Source: Bryobacterales bacterium
GTDB taxonomy: Bacteria > Acidobacteriota > Terriglobia > Bryobacterales > Bryobacteraceae
Assembly: GCA_016721425.1 (NCBI GenBank)
Contig: JADKID010000043.1
Span: 124,001-188,000 of the forward strand
Direction of reading: 5' to 3'
DNA: 64,000 bases
Of this stretch, positions 16,298 to 24,619 are shown one piece after another. The translations under genes were made by a program, and so were the position numbers. Each line of letters begins with the position of its first letter. Within the stretch, counting starts at the first letter, position 1. The notes below the pieces were generated by a model. The model worked only from the letters and a program-made list of their open reading frames with translations, ran no database searches and was not told where the DNA came from.

Positions 16298-18411
16298 GAA
16301 ACCGGCACAAACGGCACCTTGTACAACTGATGCACCTGGTTGTCGGCCCGGAGCGTATCCAAATGCCCCGTCAGCTCGGCCGGGAACAACTCGGCCAGCC
16401 GTCTGCCCACGGCGGCGTGTCTCGGGATGCCGGTCAGCCGCTCGATCTGCGAATTCCAGCTCTCCACGCGATCGTCCAGGTCCGCCGCCAGGATGCCGAC
16501 ATTGATCGACTCAACGATATTCTCGCTAAACTCCTTCAAGCGCTCGTACTGCTCCGCCTTCGCCGCCAGCGAACGGTAGAGCCGCGCGTTCTCCACAGCC
16601 ATCCCGATGTAGCCGGCCAGCGATGCCAATAGGTCGATGTCATCGGAGCTGAGGAAGTCGTCCTTGGTGGACCGGCTGACGCCCAACCAGGCGAGGGTCC
16701 GGCCGCGGAATACGCAGGGCAAGTAGTACGTCAGATCCAACTCGGCGATCGACGCCCGCACCGTTTGCGGCATCCCCCGCATCACCACGTCCAGTGTGTG
16801 TCTGGTCCGCTCGAAGAAGAGATAGGGCTCCTCGGGCGACTCGTTCAGGAAGCTCAGATCCAGGCTCTCGCCCTTCAGCCGCCGCCTTACTCCGTCCCGG
16901 TCCAGCGCCGTGTGCAGCGTGAAGCCATCGCCCTTCTCCCCGGAAAGGAAGAACGCCACGTGAGCGATGGACAGCGTGCTCAAGAGACGCTCGCCCACAC
17001 TGGTCAGCGTCCGGTCCAGATCCATTTCTGAGGACAATTCCCGCGCAAAGGCGATTAGAGTCCGGCGATAGTCGTACTTGTCCTTATAGAACACGTACCG
17101 GTCTAACTGCTGCTGGAACCAGTTCCGCATCGGCTCAAAGACAAACGCCGCAATCAGCACCAGCAGGATCACCGCGGTGGGGCTGAGTTCATCCCGCCGC
17201 GACAGCGCGAAAACCATGATGCCCACAATGCCCAGCACCGAGAGCGTGGCCAGCATGTACACATAGCCCTGCTGGAAAATAATGTCCACGTCCATCAGCC
17301 GGTAACGCAAAATTGCGTACGCCCAGGTGAGCGGGATGAACGCCAGGAACAGCACCGAGAGGCGCATCGTCGGAGTCGGCACCGTGCCCAATACAAACGG
17401 CCCGGCGTAAAACACCGCAAACGGCAGCACGCCCGCCAGCGCGCCGTTCCGGAGCCATTTCAATTGCTGCCGCACGATGGGATCGTCGGCCCGCCGGTAG
17501 CTCAAATGCAGCAGCACCGTCCCCGCCAGATACGAAGCGCAGAAGATCAGCAGCCACAGCCGGTCCAGCACCCAGTTCAGCTCCAACAGCGGCAGTGCCG
17601 TACGCACCACGCCCATCGCCACGCCTGTTTGGAGCACGATCAACGATACTGCCGGCAGATAGACGCTGATCATCTGCCGCGGGCCCCACATCCGCCGCGG
17701 CTCCGGGAAGGTCAGGCAGAAGTGCAGAAACATCGCCGGCGCCAGCAGTCCGGCCACCACATTGCCCAGGTAGATCGCCGTATCAAAGCCGTTCAGCTTG
17801 CCCGTGTAGTGAAACGTGTGCAGGATGAAGCTGACCAGGCACAACAGGTAGAAATGGAGGGCCTTCGACGCCTGATTGCGGCGGAAAAAGATAAACAGCC
17901 CGATCGCGAGATACGCGGCCCCCACCAGATACTGGTAGAAGAGAGCCCTGTCCCGGTTCGCATCCGAGACGTACACTTTGGCGGCAATCTCCAGCCCGGC
18001 GCGCTCCGGCGCGAAACGATCCAGCGTGTATGTCGCTTTGCCCCATACTCCGGCACGCCTCAAGAGCTGTGCCACTTCCAGAGATTGCTTGATTTCGACG
18101 CCCGGGGTGTTCTCCACGGGCGAGATCCTGAGCAGCACGTCGCCCACACGGATGCCCGCCAGATCGCCCGGTCCGCCGGATTGCACATGGCGTGCCGTCA
18201 CGCGAATGGACCGTTCCGCGTTTGCGGCGTCCACTACATCCATCCATGTGACCCCGTCGTCGGGCAGCGGGTAAATCTGCTGCTCCTGGTAGTTGATTCC
18301 GGCGCAGATGATCGCCGTCACTGTCAGTACGACTAGCAACGCGCCGATAAACTGGCTCTTCAACTCCCTCACAACGGTCCGGCTCCCGGGGCGGACAGAA
18401 TCCAAAGACAC
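16231..18411 (-). CDS. Sensor histidine kinase, N-terminal sensing part (frameshifted)
   Basis: The sensing half of the kinase, ~707 meaningful residues. TM1 is at ~21-41, then a PDZ-like periplasmic domain (~75-150, GGPGDLAGIRVGDVLL), a bundle of about seven membrane helices (~158-425), a GAF domain (~455-610) and most of a PAS domain (~630-707; SINVGILAADLDDRVESWN). Past the G-run at 16284-16280 the frame is lost and ends in RQRCGARSC. The GTG at 18411 has no clear ribosome binding site, but lies just downstream of a sigma-54-like promoter; a start somewhat further in is possible. The regulator gene follows the catalytic part. Confidence 0.82.
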   Translation of the reverse strand: MSLDSVRPGSRTVVRELKSQFIGALLVVLTVTAIICAGINYQEQQIYPLPDDGVTWMDVVDAANAERSIRVTARHVQSGGPGDLAGIRVGDVLLRISPVENTPGVEIKQSLEVAQLLRRAGVWGKATYTLDRFAPERAGLEIAAKVYVSDANRDRALFYQYLVGAAYLAIGLFIFFRRNQASKALHFYLLCLVSFILHTFHYTGKLNGFDTAIYLGNVVAGLLAPAMFLHFCLTFPEPRRMWGPRQMISVYLPAVSLIVLQTGVAMGVVRTALPLLELNWVLDRLWLLIFCASYLAGTVLLHLSYRRADDPIVRQQLKWLRNGALAGVLPFAVFYAGPFVLGTVPTPTMRLSVLFLAFIPLTWAYAILRYRLMDVDIIFQQGYVYMLATLSVLGIVGIMVFALSRRDELSPTAVILLVLIAAFVFEPMRNWFQQQLDRYVFYKDKYDYRRTLIAFARELSSEMDLDRTLTSVGERLLSTLSIAHVAFFLSGEKGDGFTLHTALDRDGVRRRLKGESLDLSFLNESPEEPYLFFERTRHTLDVVMRGMPQTVRASIAELDLTYYLPCVFRGRTLAWLGVSRSTKDDFLSSDDIDLLASLAGYIGMAVENARLYRSLAAKAEQYERLKEFSENIVESINVGILAADLDDRVESWNSQIERLTGIPRHAAVGRRLAELFPAELTGHLDTLRADNQVHQLYKVPFVPVSWNGNGGTATGTARQRCGARSC

Positions 18412-18429
18412 TACACCGCAGATTTACAC

Positions 18430-18445
18430 TGCACGTATTGTGCCA
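18430..18445 (-). promoter_or_regulatory. sigma-54-type -24/-12 promoter
   Basis: On the minus strand the sequence TGGCACAATACGTGCA fits the -24/-12 consensus TGGCAC-N5-TTGCA with correct spacing between the GG and GC dinucleotides; only the first T of the -12 element differs. The expected start of transcription is ~10 bp before the kinase GTG at 18411. The operon encodes an NtrC-type activator with an intact GAFTGA loop, so the context fits. Confidence 0.6.
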
Positions 18446-18585
18446 AACTTTCAGACCACCTAATACGAGAAGAATACACTGAAACGGCGTGACTTACCAG
18501 CGGCGCCCATGCACACACCAACCGTAGATCCCATTCCATGGATACCAAATCCGGTAGTGAGGATATTTCGCTCCCGCCCTCGCCT

Positions 18586-19938
18586 CTACCGGCTTTCGAG
18601 AATGAAGGTGGGCGCCAGGCCGCTGAGTGTCGAAAAAGCGCCCGCCGCCGGGGACAGCCGCGACGAGCAGCCCTGCATCTTCCCAAGGAAGGAGTGGGGC
18701 GTCACATCCACATTCAGACTGCGGTACTCCAGTTCGCCGTAGGCGTCTACTGGAAAGTTCACCGGCAGAGGTGTCACCCGGTCCTGCACCACAAACGGCT
18801 GCCGCAGGGCCTGCCGCAAGGCCCGGTCCCAACTGGAGTCGTCACTCCGCCAACCTTCGGTGGAATGAACCTCGCTCGATTCCTCGTTCGGCCTCAGCAC
18901 CAGAGTCGCGCGGTTCCGTTGGATGTAGTCGATGAGGTCAATCGTCTGCCCGTCCCGCATCGTCCTGGTCTGCGCCACCACGCGGGTCCACGGAATGGAG
19001 TCTTTGATCGCTTTTCGCTCGGCTGCCGGGAAAGTGTCCGTCACCGATTCGTCCGTCAGCAGCGCCAGTAGCGCCATCTTCCGGGTTAGCTCCGTCCGGA
19101 AGCTGTTCACCACGCACACCTTACGCTCCCGGTAAGCGCGCACCAGCGGATGCGTCAGGTCGTACTTCATCAGGAACTCGTGGGCCCGCACTCCGCGATA
19201 GATCAGGTCGATCGCAAAGTCGCCCTTGCGCAGCACTCCGTTGCGGTAGTCCAATTGCTCGGGCGAAACCACTTCCGTCTTCAGCCCGTTCTTCCGCAGC
19301 AACTCGGCCAGCAGCGTGAATTCGTGCGATTCAAACGTCGCGAACGGCTGCTTGAACTCCACAATCGCGATGGAAGGGGAAGTCTTGCCGCCGAATTCCT
19401 TCCAGGTCTTCAGCAGCGACGAAACCAGCGGCTTCGCACCGCCCGCCTTGGCCAGCTTGAACCGTTTCCGCAGATCCTTGACCGGCGGCGCCTCGTAGAA
19501 CAGTTCCGACAGCAGCTCGCCGTACACGACGCCGTAAGGCATGTCAGCCTGCGCCGTCGTAAAGTGAACGCTGCCGTTGTTCACCTGGGTTTCCAGCAGC
19601 GATGCCACAGCTGCCGTGGAATACCCCGGATCCAGGCTTGCCAGCATCTTCTCCGCCGGCAACATCTGAATCCGCGCCATCCACTGCGAGTTGGTCAGTG
19701 CCAGCTTGCGCACGCGTTCGATCGACTTGTTCAGCGACTCCGCCGCCTTGGACAGGTTGAGATACTGCCGGCGGCTCAAAAAGTGCGGACGCAACACAGG
19801 CGTCACCGGCCGGCCGTTCACCACCAACTGGCGGGATTCCATCTGCTCACGCAGTTGTCCCATCCAGGCGGCGTTGCGCTCCCGGTCGATCTCCAGATTC
19901 TTGTGATAGCGGGCAACCGCCTCGCCCAACTGCGTCAT
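18586..19938 (-). CDS. Circularly permuted ATP-grasp-like protein (hypothetical)
   Basis: 450 residues with no signal peptide. The C-terminal half reads like a circularly permuted ATP-grasp / glutathionylspermidine-synthase-like enzyme: LDYRNGVLRKGDFAIDLIYRG, HPLVRAYRERKVCVVNSFR, then FPAAERKAIKDSIPWTR and LVLRPNEESS with a late DRALRQALRQPFVVQD segment. Such proteins usually ligate an amine to a carboxylate with ATP; the substrate is unknown. There is no obvious Shine-Dalgarno before the ATG. It is transcribed alone, away from a 465-bp gap. The family call rests on motif pattern only. Confidence 0.65.
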   Translation of the reverse strand: MTQLGEAVARYHKNLEIDRERNAAWMGQLREQMESRQLVVNGRPVTPVLRPHFLSRRQYLNLSKAAESLNKSIERVRKLALTNSQWMARIQMLPAEKMLASLDPGYSTAAVASLLETQVNNGSVHFTTAQADMPYGVVYGELLSELFYEAPPVKDLRKRFKLAKAGGAKPLVSSLLKTWKEFGGKTSPSIAIVEFKQPFATFESHEFTLLAELLRKNGLKTEVVSPEQLDYRNGVLRKGDFAIDLIYRGVRAHEFLMKYDLTHPLVRAYRERKVCVVNSFRTELTRKMALLALLTDESVTDTFPAAERKAIKDSIPWTRVVAQTRTMRDGQTIDLIDYIQRNRATLVLRPNEESSEVHSTEGWRSDDSSWDRALRQALRQPFVVQDRVTPLPVNFPVDAYGELEYRSLNVDVTPHSFLGKMQGCSSRLSPAAGAFSTLSGLAPTFILESR

Positions 19939-20024
19939 AGGATTATTAGAAACACTCAGTATCGCATACGCCCCTAGGACTTGGGAACAGTACTACACCT
20001 TTAGAACTTGCTAACTGTTTCGTT

Positions 20025-20038
20025 TGTAAGCGCTTAGG
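20025..20038. promoter_or_regulatory. LacI/GalR-type operator-like palindrome
   Basis: TGTAAGCGCTTA sits at 20025-20036 and contains the perfect palindrome TAAGCGCTTA (20027-20036). The core matches LacI-family/cre-type operators, which have a central CG flanked by TGTAA and TTACA; the right outer arm is imperfect (GG instead of CA). It lies ~90 bp upstream of the ATP-grasp-like gene in the gap 19939-20403. Confidence 0.3.
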
Positions 20039-20246
20039 GAGAATTCTTGTAGTCGGGGACCTCGGTCGCGCCTTCCTCCGCCTCCCCAGTCTTCTGTTTG
20101 AGGAAGATGGTATTCCTTTCAATAACTTCCAGTCGGAATCCGTCCGGCAGGGCGCCGCACTTGCCGATTTTCGGCCCGGTTTCAGGCAGTGCCGGATTTT
20201 CTCGTTCTGTTTCGTTTCCGGTGGCGCGGGTTCGTTTGCTTCCCAA
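20034..20246 (-). CDS. Possible small protein or gene remnant
   Basis: A 70-codon frame in the 465-bp gap between two divergent genes, with a weak TTG start. The stretch GPKIGKCGALPDGFRLEVIE has GC-rich third codon positions like real genes here and a motif resembling the C-terminal beta domains of pilus or secretion proteins (LPDG-x-R-x-x-x-I). The frame stays open upstream to a stop near 20308 without an ATG. It may be the tail of a decayed gene. No function is assigned. Confidence 0.3.
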   Translation of the reverse strand: MGSKRTRATGNETERENPALPETGPKIGKCGALPDGFRLEVIERNTIFLKQKTGEAEEGATEVPDYKNSP

Positions 20247-20406
20247 AGTACCGCCGTCGCGCGGAAATGACGCAGCTCCGGAAACCTGATTGATCCCAGC
20301 ATTCTCCTACAGATAACTGGCTGGGCAACTCCTCCGTGACCCAGTCAGGCGTGCGAGTGCGCGGGTACCCCCCCACGCACTCGCCACACGCATATAATCT
20401 CGGGTG

Positions 20407-21276
20407 ATGCTACGCGCCACCCTAATCTTCCTGACCGCGCTACCTTTGGCTGCACAGTGGGCCGTTACCGCCGCCAACGAATACCGCGCCATCCCCAACA
20501 TCACCTATCTCACAGCCAACGGCTACGACGCCAAGCTGGACGTCTACGCCCGCACCGATACTGCCACTCTGCGCCCCGTTCTCGTCAACATTCATGGCGG
20601 CGGCTGGGTGAACGGGACCAAGGAGGGCGATCTCTTCCACATCCTGCCGTGGATTGAAATGGGTTGGAATGTGGTCAACGTCGAATACCGCCTGGCCCGT
20701 GTTTCCCAGGCGCCGGCCGCCGTGGAAGATTGCCTGTGCGCGCTCCGCTGGGTTGCCGCCAATGCCAAGACATACGGCTTCGATACCGCCCGCATCGTGA
20801 CCACGGGAGGTTCGGCCGGCGGACATCTGTCGCTCACCGCCGGTATGATCGGCGAATCGGACGGCCTGGACCGCCAGTGTCCCGGCGTCCCGCTCCCCAA
20901 AGTCGCAGCCATCGTCAATTGGTACGGCATCACTGATGTCAACGATCTGCTGGATGGTCCTAATCGCAAGCCCTACGCCGTGGCTTGGCTCGCCAGCCAG
21001 CCCGGCAGGGAGCAGATCGCCCGCCGCGTGTCGCCCCTCACCTACGTCCATCCTGGTCTCCCTGCCATCCTCACGATCCATGGCGACGCCGATCCCACAG
21101 TGCCCTACGCCCACGCTCTCCGCCTCCGCGAGGCGCTCACCAAGGCAGGAGTCGCTAACGAGCTGGTGACCGTGCCAGGGGGCAAGCACGGAGGCTTCAG
21201 CCGCGAACAGCGCACGATGGTCTATACCGCCATCAAGGCGTTCCTCGCCAAACACAACCTACCCACCACACCCTGA
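20407..21276 (+). CDS. Secreted alpha/beta-hydrolase (esterase/lipase type)
   Basis: 289 residues with a short signal peptide (LIFLTALPLAAQ). The fold is clear: oxyanion-hole motif NIHGGGW, nucleophile elbow GGSAGGH with Ser136, acid residue region HGDADPTVP, and the late catalytic His in GGKHGGF. This pattern is common to carboxylesterases, acetylxylan/feruloyl esterases and BD-FAE-type enzymes acting on plant polysaccharide side chains, which would suit this gene-rich carbohydrate-degrading genome. A GTG at 20404, three bases upstream, is an equally possible start. Confidence 0.88.
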   Translation: MLRATLIFLTALPLAAQWAVTAANEYRAIPNITYLTANGYDAKLDVYARTDTATLRPVLVNIHGGGWVNGTKEGDLFHILPWIEMGWNVVNVEYRLARVSQAPAAVEDCLCALRWVAANAKTYGFDTARIVTTGGSAGGHLSLTAGMIGESDGLDRQCPGVPLPKVAAIVNWYGITDVNDLLDGPNRKPYAVAWLASQPGREQIARRVSPLTYVHPGLPAILTIHGDADPTVPYAHALRLREALTKAGVANELVTVPGGKHGGFSREQRTMVYTAIKAFLAKHNLPTTP

Positions 21277-21290
21277 TGGCGCCGCCCGGT

Positions 21291-21626
21291 TTACTGGGGG
21301 CGGAGAGCGCTGTCCAGAAGGAACAGCAGCGCGGGCATGGCCATGACGAGAAGCACGTCGTAGCGGCTGAAATGTACAACGGCGGCGAAGGAGGCCAGTG
21401 CCGCCAGCGAGAGGGCCGCGCCGTGCATGCGCCAGCGCCAAGCCGCCAGTGGTGCGAGACATGCTATCGAGCACAGGGCGATGCCGGTCCATTCCCGCCA
21501 GTTCGACGGAGGGGCCGCGTGAGGCGTGACCATCTCGCCGGCAACCACCATCAGAAAGCCGCCGCCCAGCAGCAGGCTGGCGAGGCGCGGAGCCCAGCGG
21601 AGGGCGGTGTGAGGTACAGAGCTCAT
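21291..21626 (-). CDS. Small membrane protein, unknown
   Basis: 111 residues with three to four hydrophobic segments: LASLLLGGGFLMVVAG, WTGIALCSIACLAPLAAW, ALSLAALASFAAVVHF and VLLVMAMPALLFLLD. This four-helix pattern with a GEW/REW-like WREWTGIAL segment is seen in many small uncharacterised membrane proteins (DUF-type). It ends 14 bp from the convergent esterase and sits just downstream of the lipase-like gene, probably co-transcribed with it. No function assigned. Confidence 0.7.
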   Translation of the reverse strand: MSSVPHTALRWAPRLASLLLGGGFLMVVAGEMVTPHAAPPSNWREWTGIALCSIACLAPLAAWRWRMHGAALSLAALASFAAVVHFSRYDVLLVMAMPALLFLLDSALRPQ

Positions 21627-21632
21627 GGAGGA

Positions 21633-23678
21633 CTACGGCTTCAGAAAGTTGGCGCCCTCCGGCAGCGTGGCCGGAATCTCGAAGTACTGGCGCACAAAGG
21701 GGTTCACTTCCGGGATCTTCGCGCCGCCGCCCAGGGTGAACAAGGCCGCCTGCTGCAAGACCGCGTCCGCGATGTTAAATGCGCCCGGTTCCAGCAGGTA
21801 GGCGAAGTAGGTATGGGGGTTGGCAGGCAGCCAATAGAGATCCTGACGGGCCAGATCGTGGCGGTATAGCACCGTCCGCTCCTGCGCGCCGGCCGCGCGG
21901 GAGAGCAGGGAATTCGATGGATTGGGCACTGTCTGGTCGCCCAGCGCAAATTGAAAGAGCATATTCTTCCCGGGCATGCCGTCGCGGGGCGCCGTGGTGA
22001 GATGCGGCGCGTAGGTGGACGGGGCGCCGCTCGATTCAATCCACTCCAGACGCTCAAACTCATCCTGAAGCTCGGCCGCGCCGGCGACAGACAGTGTTTT
22101 CACGGGCTCATCCCGCGGCGTGTACTCCTCGTCGAAATCAGGCTGTGCGTTCAGCAACGAAGGCTGGCGGCGGTCGAGCAACTGGATTAACGCAGGGCGG
22201 AGCCCGACGCTCAAGCGGGCTGTCTCGGTCGCGCTGCCCCCGCCGACATTCAGCACACCAGTGGTCACCGCCGGCTCCATGGCCATGAAAAGCGTGCCAT
22301 AGAACGCCCCGAGAGATTGGCCCCAATACGCCATGCCGTCCGGGCTGAGGTCGCGCTGGCCGTCGCCGTCGAGATCCATGCCCGCCTGGATGGCGCGTAC
22401 CACGGACATCCAATCGATGGCGGTCTGGCGGAGACAGTCTCGGATAGACACCGGCGCGGCGGGGTTGAGCAGGATGCAGCCCTCTGGATTGTCAATGACG
22501 CCGTCTCCGTTTAGGTCCTCGGCTCGCCCGGGGGCGGGGAACTCCTGCACCCCGGCGCTGGTGCCGATTTGGAGATACGTGTCGCGCCCGTAGCCATGGC
22601 CCACTGCGTTGATGGCGATAATCGCGTAGCCCTGCGGCATGTAAGGGTATGCCAGCACGGTGGGGCCGGCAAAACGATTGTCGCCGAGGCCGTGTCCGGC
22701 CAGGAGTACCGGGTAGCCGCCGGGCGGCATCGGCGTGGCGGGCAGGAGCACATGGAAGCCGATCTGCTCCATCCGTTCCACAACGGGAGGAGCGCTTCCC
22801 TGATTGGGAATCATCATCTCCGCATTGAGGAAGCGCGGCGATTCCAGCGTGCCGAGCGTGATGCTGTCAATGCCGAAGACAGGGAGGAAGGCGACCGGGG
22901 CGGGGAACGGGACAGTCTCGAAACGCTCGCCCTCGATGCGGACGTGGGCGCGAGTGTCCAGCGAGCGCAACTCGCGCGTCGGGATAGTTGGACCAATCTG
23001 CACGTTGGTGGGCAGCTCCCGGGCAAGATCCCGCATCGCCTCCAGAGCGGCCGTGCCGGTCATGGTGGTGAAAACGGAGGCGCTGACGATCCGGCGGTCC
23101 GGCAGCAGCGGCGCGGCAACATCCACGGCCGAGGCGAGCGCCCCGCAATAGTCGCCTTCCGTCTCGCGGCGGGCACAGGCCAGAAAGGTGTCGTCGGCGG
23201 CGAGCGGCAAACCGGATTGGTCTTTCACCGCGTCAGTCACGATCAGGGCATAGCGCCGGCCCTGTTCCAGCACGTCGTCCGGCTTGGCCGTCATGGTGAA
23301 CGTGGCCGGGTTCCACACCACCCGGTTGACCCGCGTCAGTGTGCCGGCAGGGCGCACCAGATTCTCGCGGGGCCAGGCCGGGTCCAGCCAGAGATAGAGG
23401 ACGCCCTCGCGGAGTGTACCGGGGTCAATGGCGGAGGTGAAGCTGATGCTGGCGCGGGCCTGGATATTGAAGCCGTCGAATTGGTTGATCATCGCCAGCT
23501 CGGCGCAATCGCTGGCACGGCCCTCGCAATCGGGCAATGGAAGGTTTACGCGGCGCCCCGTCTTCTGCGTGTCGTCCAGGACTGTGAACCGGTCGCTTGG
23601 GAATGGGTCGGCGGCGACGCGGACATCCTGCCCGGCGGCTTCCATGGCGGCGAACAACAGTACTGGCAGCAGGCGCAT
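21633..23678 (-). CDS. Secreted lipase-like alpha/beta-hydrolase with Ca-binding loops
   Basis: 681 residues with a signal peptide (LLPVLLFAAMEAAGQ). The N-terminal ~230 residues form a beta-sandwich region (SISFTSAIDPGTL, RVVWNPATFTMTAKP). The C-terminal part is hydrolase-like: LLAGHGLGDNR, nucleophile elbow WGQSLGA, and a late ANPHTYF. Two EF-hand/dockerin-type loops, DLNGDGVID and DLDGDGQRD, are inserted before the elbow and probably bind calcium. Substrate unknown. GGGAG lies upstream of the ATG. It starts 8 bp after the stop of the DedA-rhodanese gene, so all genes from pirin to here could be one transcript. Confidence 0.75.
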   Translation of the reverse strand: MRLLPVLLFAAMEAAGQDVRVAADPFPSDRFTVLDDTQKTGRRVNLPLPDCEGRASDCAELAMINQFDGFNIQARASISFTSAIDPGTLREGVLYLWLDPAWPRENLVRPAGTLTRVNRVVWNPATFTMTAKPDDVLEQGRRYALIVTDAVKDQSGLPLAADDTFLACARRETEGDYCGALASAVDVAAPLLPDRRIVSASVFTTMTGTAALEAMRDLARELPTNVQIGPTIPTRELRSLDTRAHVRIEGERFETVPFPAPVAFLPVFGIDSITLGTLESPRFLNAEMMIPNQGSAPPVVERMEQIGFHVLLPATPMPPGGYPVLLAGHGLGDNRFAGPTVLAYPYMPQGYAIIAINAVGHGYGRDTYLQIGTSAGVQEFPAPGRAEDLNGDGVIDNPEGCILLNPAAPVSIRDCLRQTAIDWMSVVRAIQAGMDLDGDGQRDLSPDGMAYWGQSLGAFYGTLFMAMEPAVTTGVLNVGGGSATETARLSVGLRPALIQLLDRRQPSLLNAQPDFDEEYTPRDEPVKTLSVAGAAELQDEFERLEWIESSGAPSTYAPHLTTAPRDGMPGKNMLFQFALGDQTVPNPSNSLLSRAAGAQERTVLYRHDLARQDLYWLPANPHTYFAYLLEPGAFNIADAVLQQAALFTLGGGAKIPEVNPFVRQYFEIPATLPEGANFLKP

Positions 23679-23686
23679 CGCTCTCC

Positions 23687-24619
23687 CTAGTTACTATCCA
23701 CAGGATAGCCGCTGGCAATCCAGGCCTCGAAACCGCCATCGAGCGGCCGGACGTTGCGAATCCCCAACTTTTGCAGGCGGAGCGCCAGACCGGCGCTGGA
23801 GGCTTCGTTGGGTCAAGAACAGTAGAAGACGAGGTGAGCACCCTCGGGCAGGTTGCGCAGGTGCTCCAAGACCTGACTTTCGTGGAGTACCATTGCTCCG
23901 GGCAGGCGCCCTCCCGAGCGCTCCACGGAATAGGGCGAGCGAAGGTCAATGATCCATGTGGCGTCGCCGTCGTCCAGGCGCTGCTTCAGCTCTGTGGCGT
24001 GGATGCGGCCAATTCGGAAGAGCCGCATGGCGCGCTCGCGCTGCCATAGCTTGTAGAAGATCCAGGCCACCAGCGGTGCACCCAGCACGGTAAGCAGGCC
24101 CAGGCCGAAGCGGGAGAGCCAGTCCGTGGCGATCGCTACTTCCCGGCGCAGAAGGAAGCCAGCGCCAAGCGCGGACCCGGCCCACAGGAGCGATCCGGCC
24201 GAGTCGTAGACCAGAAAGCGCAGGCGGGAGATGCCGGCGCTGCCAGCCAGCGGCGGGGCCACGGTGCTGATTCCAGGGATGAACTTGGCGACCAGGAGAG
24301 TGGCCGGACCCCAGCGCTCAAATGTACGGCTGGTGCTGGCGACGCAGGTGTCGGGCTCCAGAGAGAGACGGCAGAGGAGGGCCAGAATGGAGTCACCCCG
24401 CCGCCGGCCCAATTCAAACCAGAGCAGATCCGCCGCCAGTGTCGCGGTAATGGCAAGAAACAGCGCCGTGGGCAGAGAGTAGTATCCCAGGCCCGCCAGG
24501 CCGCCCATGGCCAAAAGGACAGGCACGGCGGGGACAGGGGCTCCGAGTTGTTCGATGAGTACTGCCACGAACATCAGCCCATAGCCGTGCCTCAGTACAA
24601 AATCCCAAAGCCCAGTCAT
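23687..24619 (-). CDS. DedA membrane protein fused to rhodanese domain, selenoprotein (UGA = Sec269)
   Basis: 310 residues when TGA at 23815-23813 is read as selenocysteine. Residues 1-200 are a DedA/SNARE-associated domain (EQLGAPVPAVPVLLAMGG, FIPGISTVAPPLAG, several membrane helices). Residues ~205-310 are a rhodanese domain (IIDLRSPYSVERSGGRLPGA, active-site loop VFYCS-U-PNEAS, then VRPLDGGFEAW). In homologous DedA-rhodanese fusions the loop reads C-x-C-P-N-E; here the second Cys is UGA, giving Cys267-Ser-Sec269. The 41 residues after the UGA complete the rhodanese fold and end at TAG. The start overlaps the pirin stop as ATGA. Likely role: membrane-bound sulfur or selenium transfer or redox; the partner is unknown. 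A caller stopping at UGA would lose the active site. Confidence 0.87.
23781..23797 (-). promoter_or_regulatory. bSECIS-like hairpin after the UGA of the DedA-rhodanese gene
   Basis: On the minus strand AGCGCC (23797-23792) pairs perfectly with GGCGCU (23786-23781), closing a 5-nt loop GGUCU. The loop starts 21 nt after the UGA (23815-23813). Position, G at the start of the loop and short stem match bacterial SECIS rules, and the loop is close to the AGGUCU of E. coli fdhF. The structure was read by eye. Confidence 0.7.

Noticed and set aside
21282..21303. Hairpin CCGCCC/GGGCGG between the convergent esterase and membrane-protein genes as a terminator
   Set aside because: No U-tract follows on either strand, and it overlaps coding sequence, so it cannot be called an intrinsic terminator.
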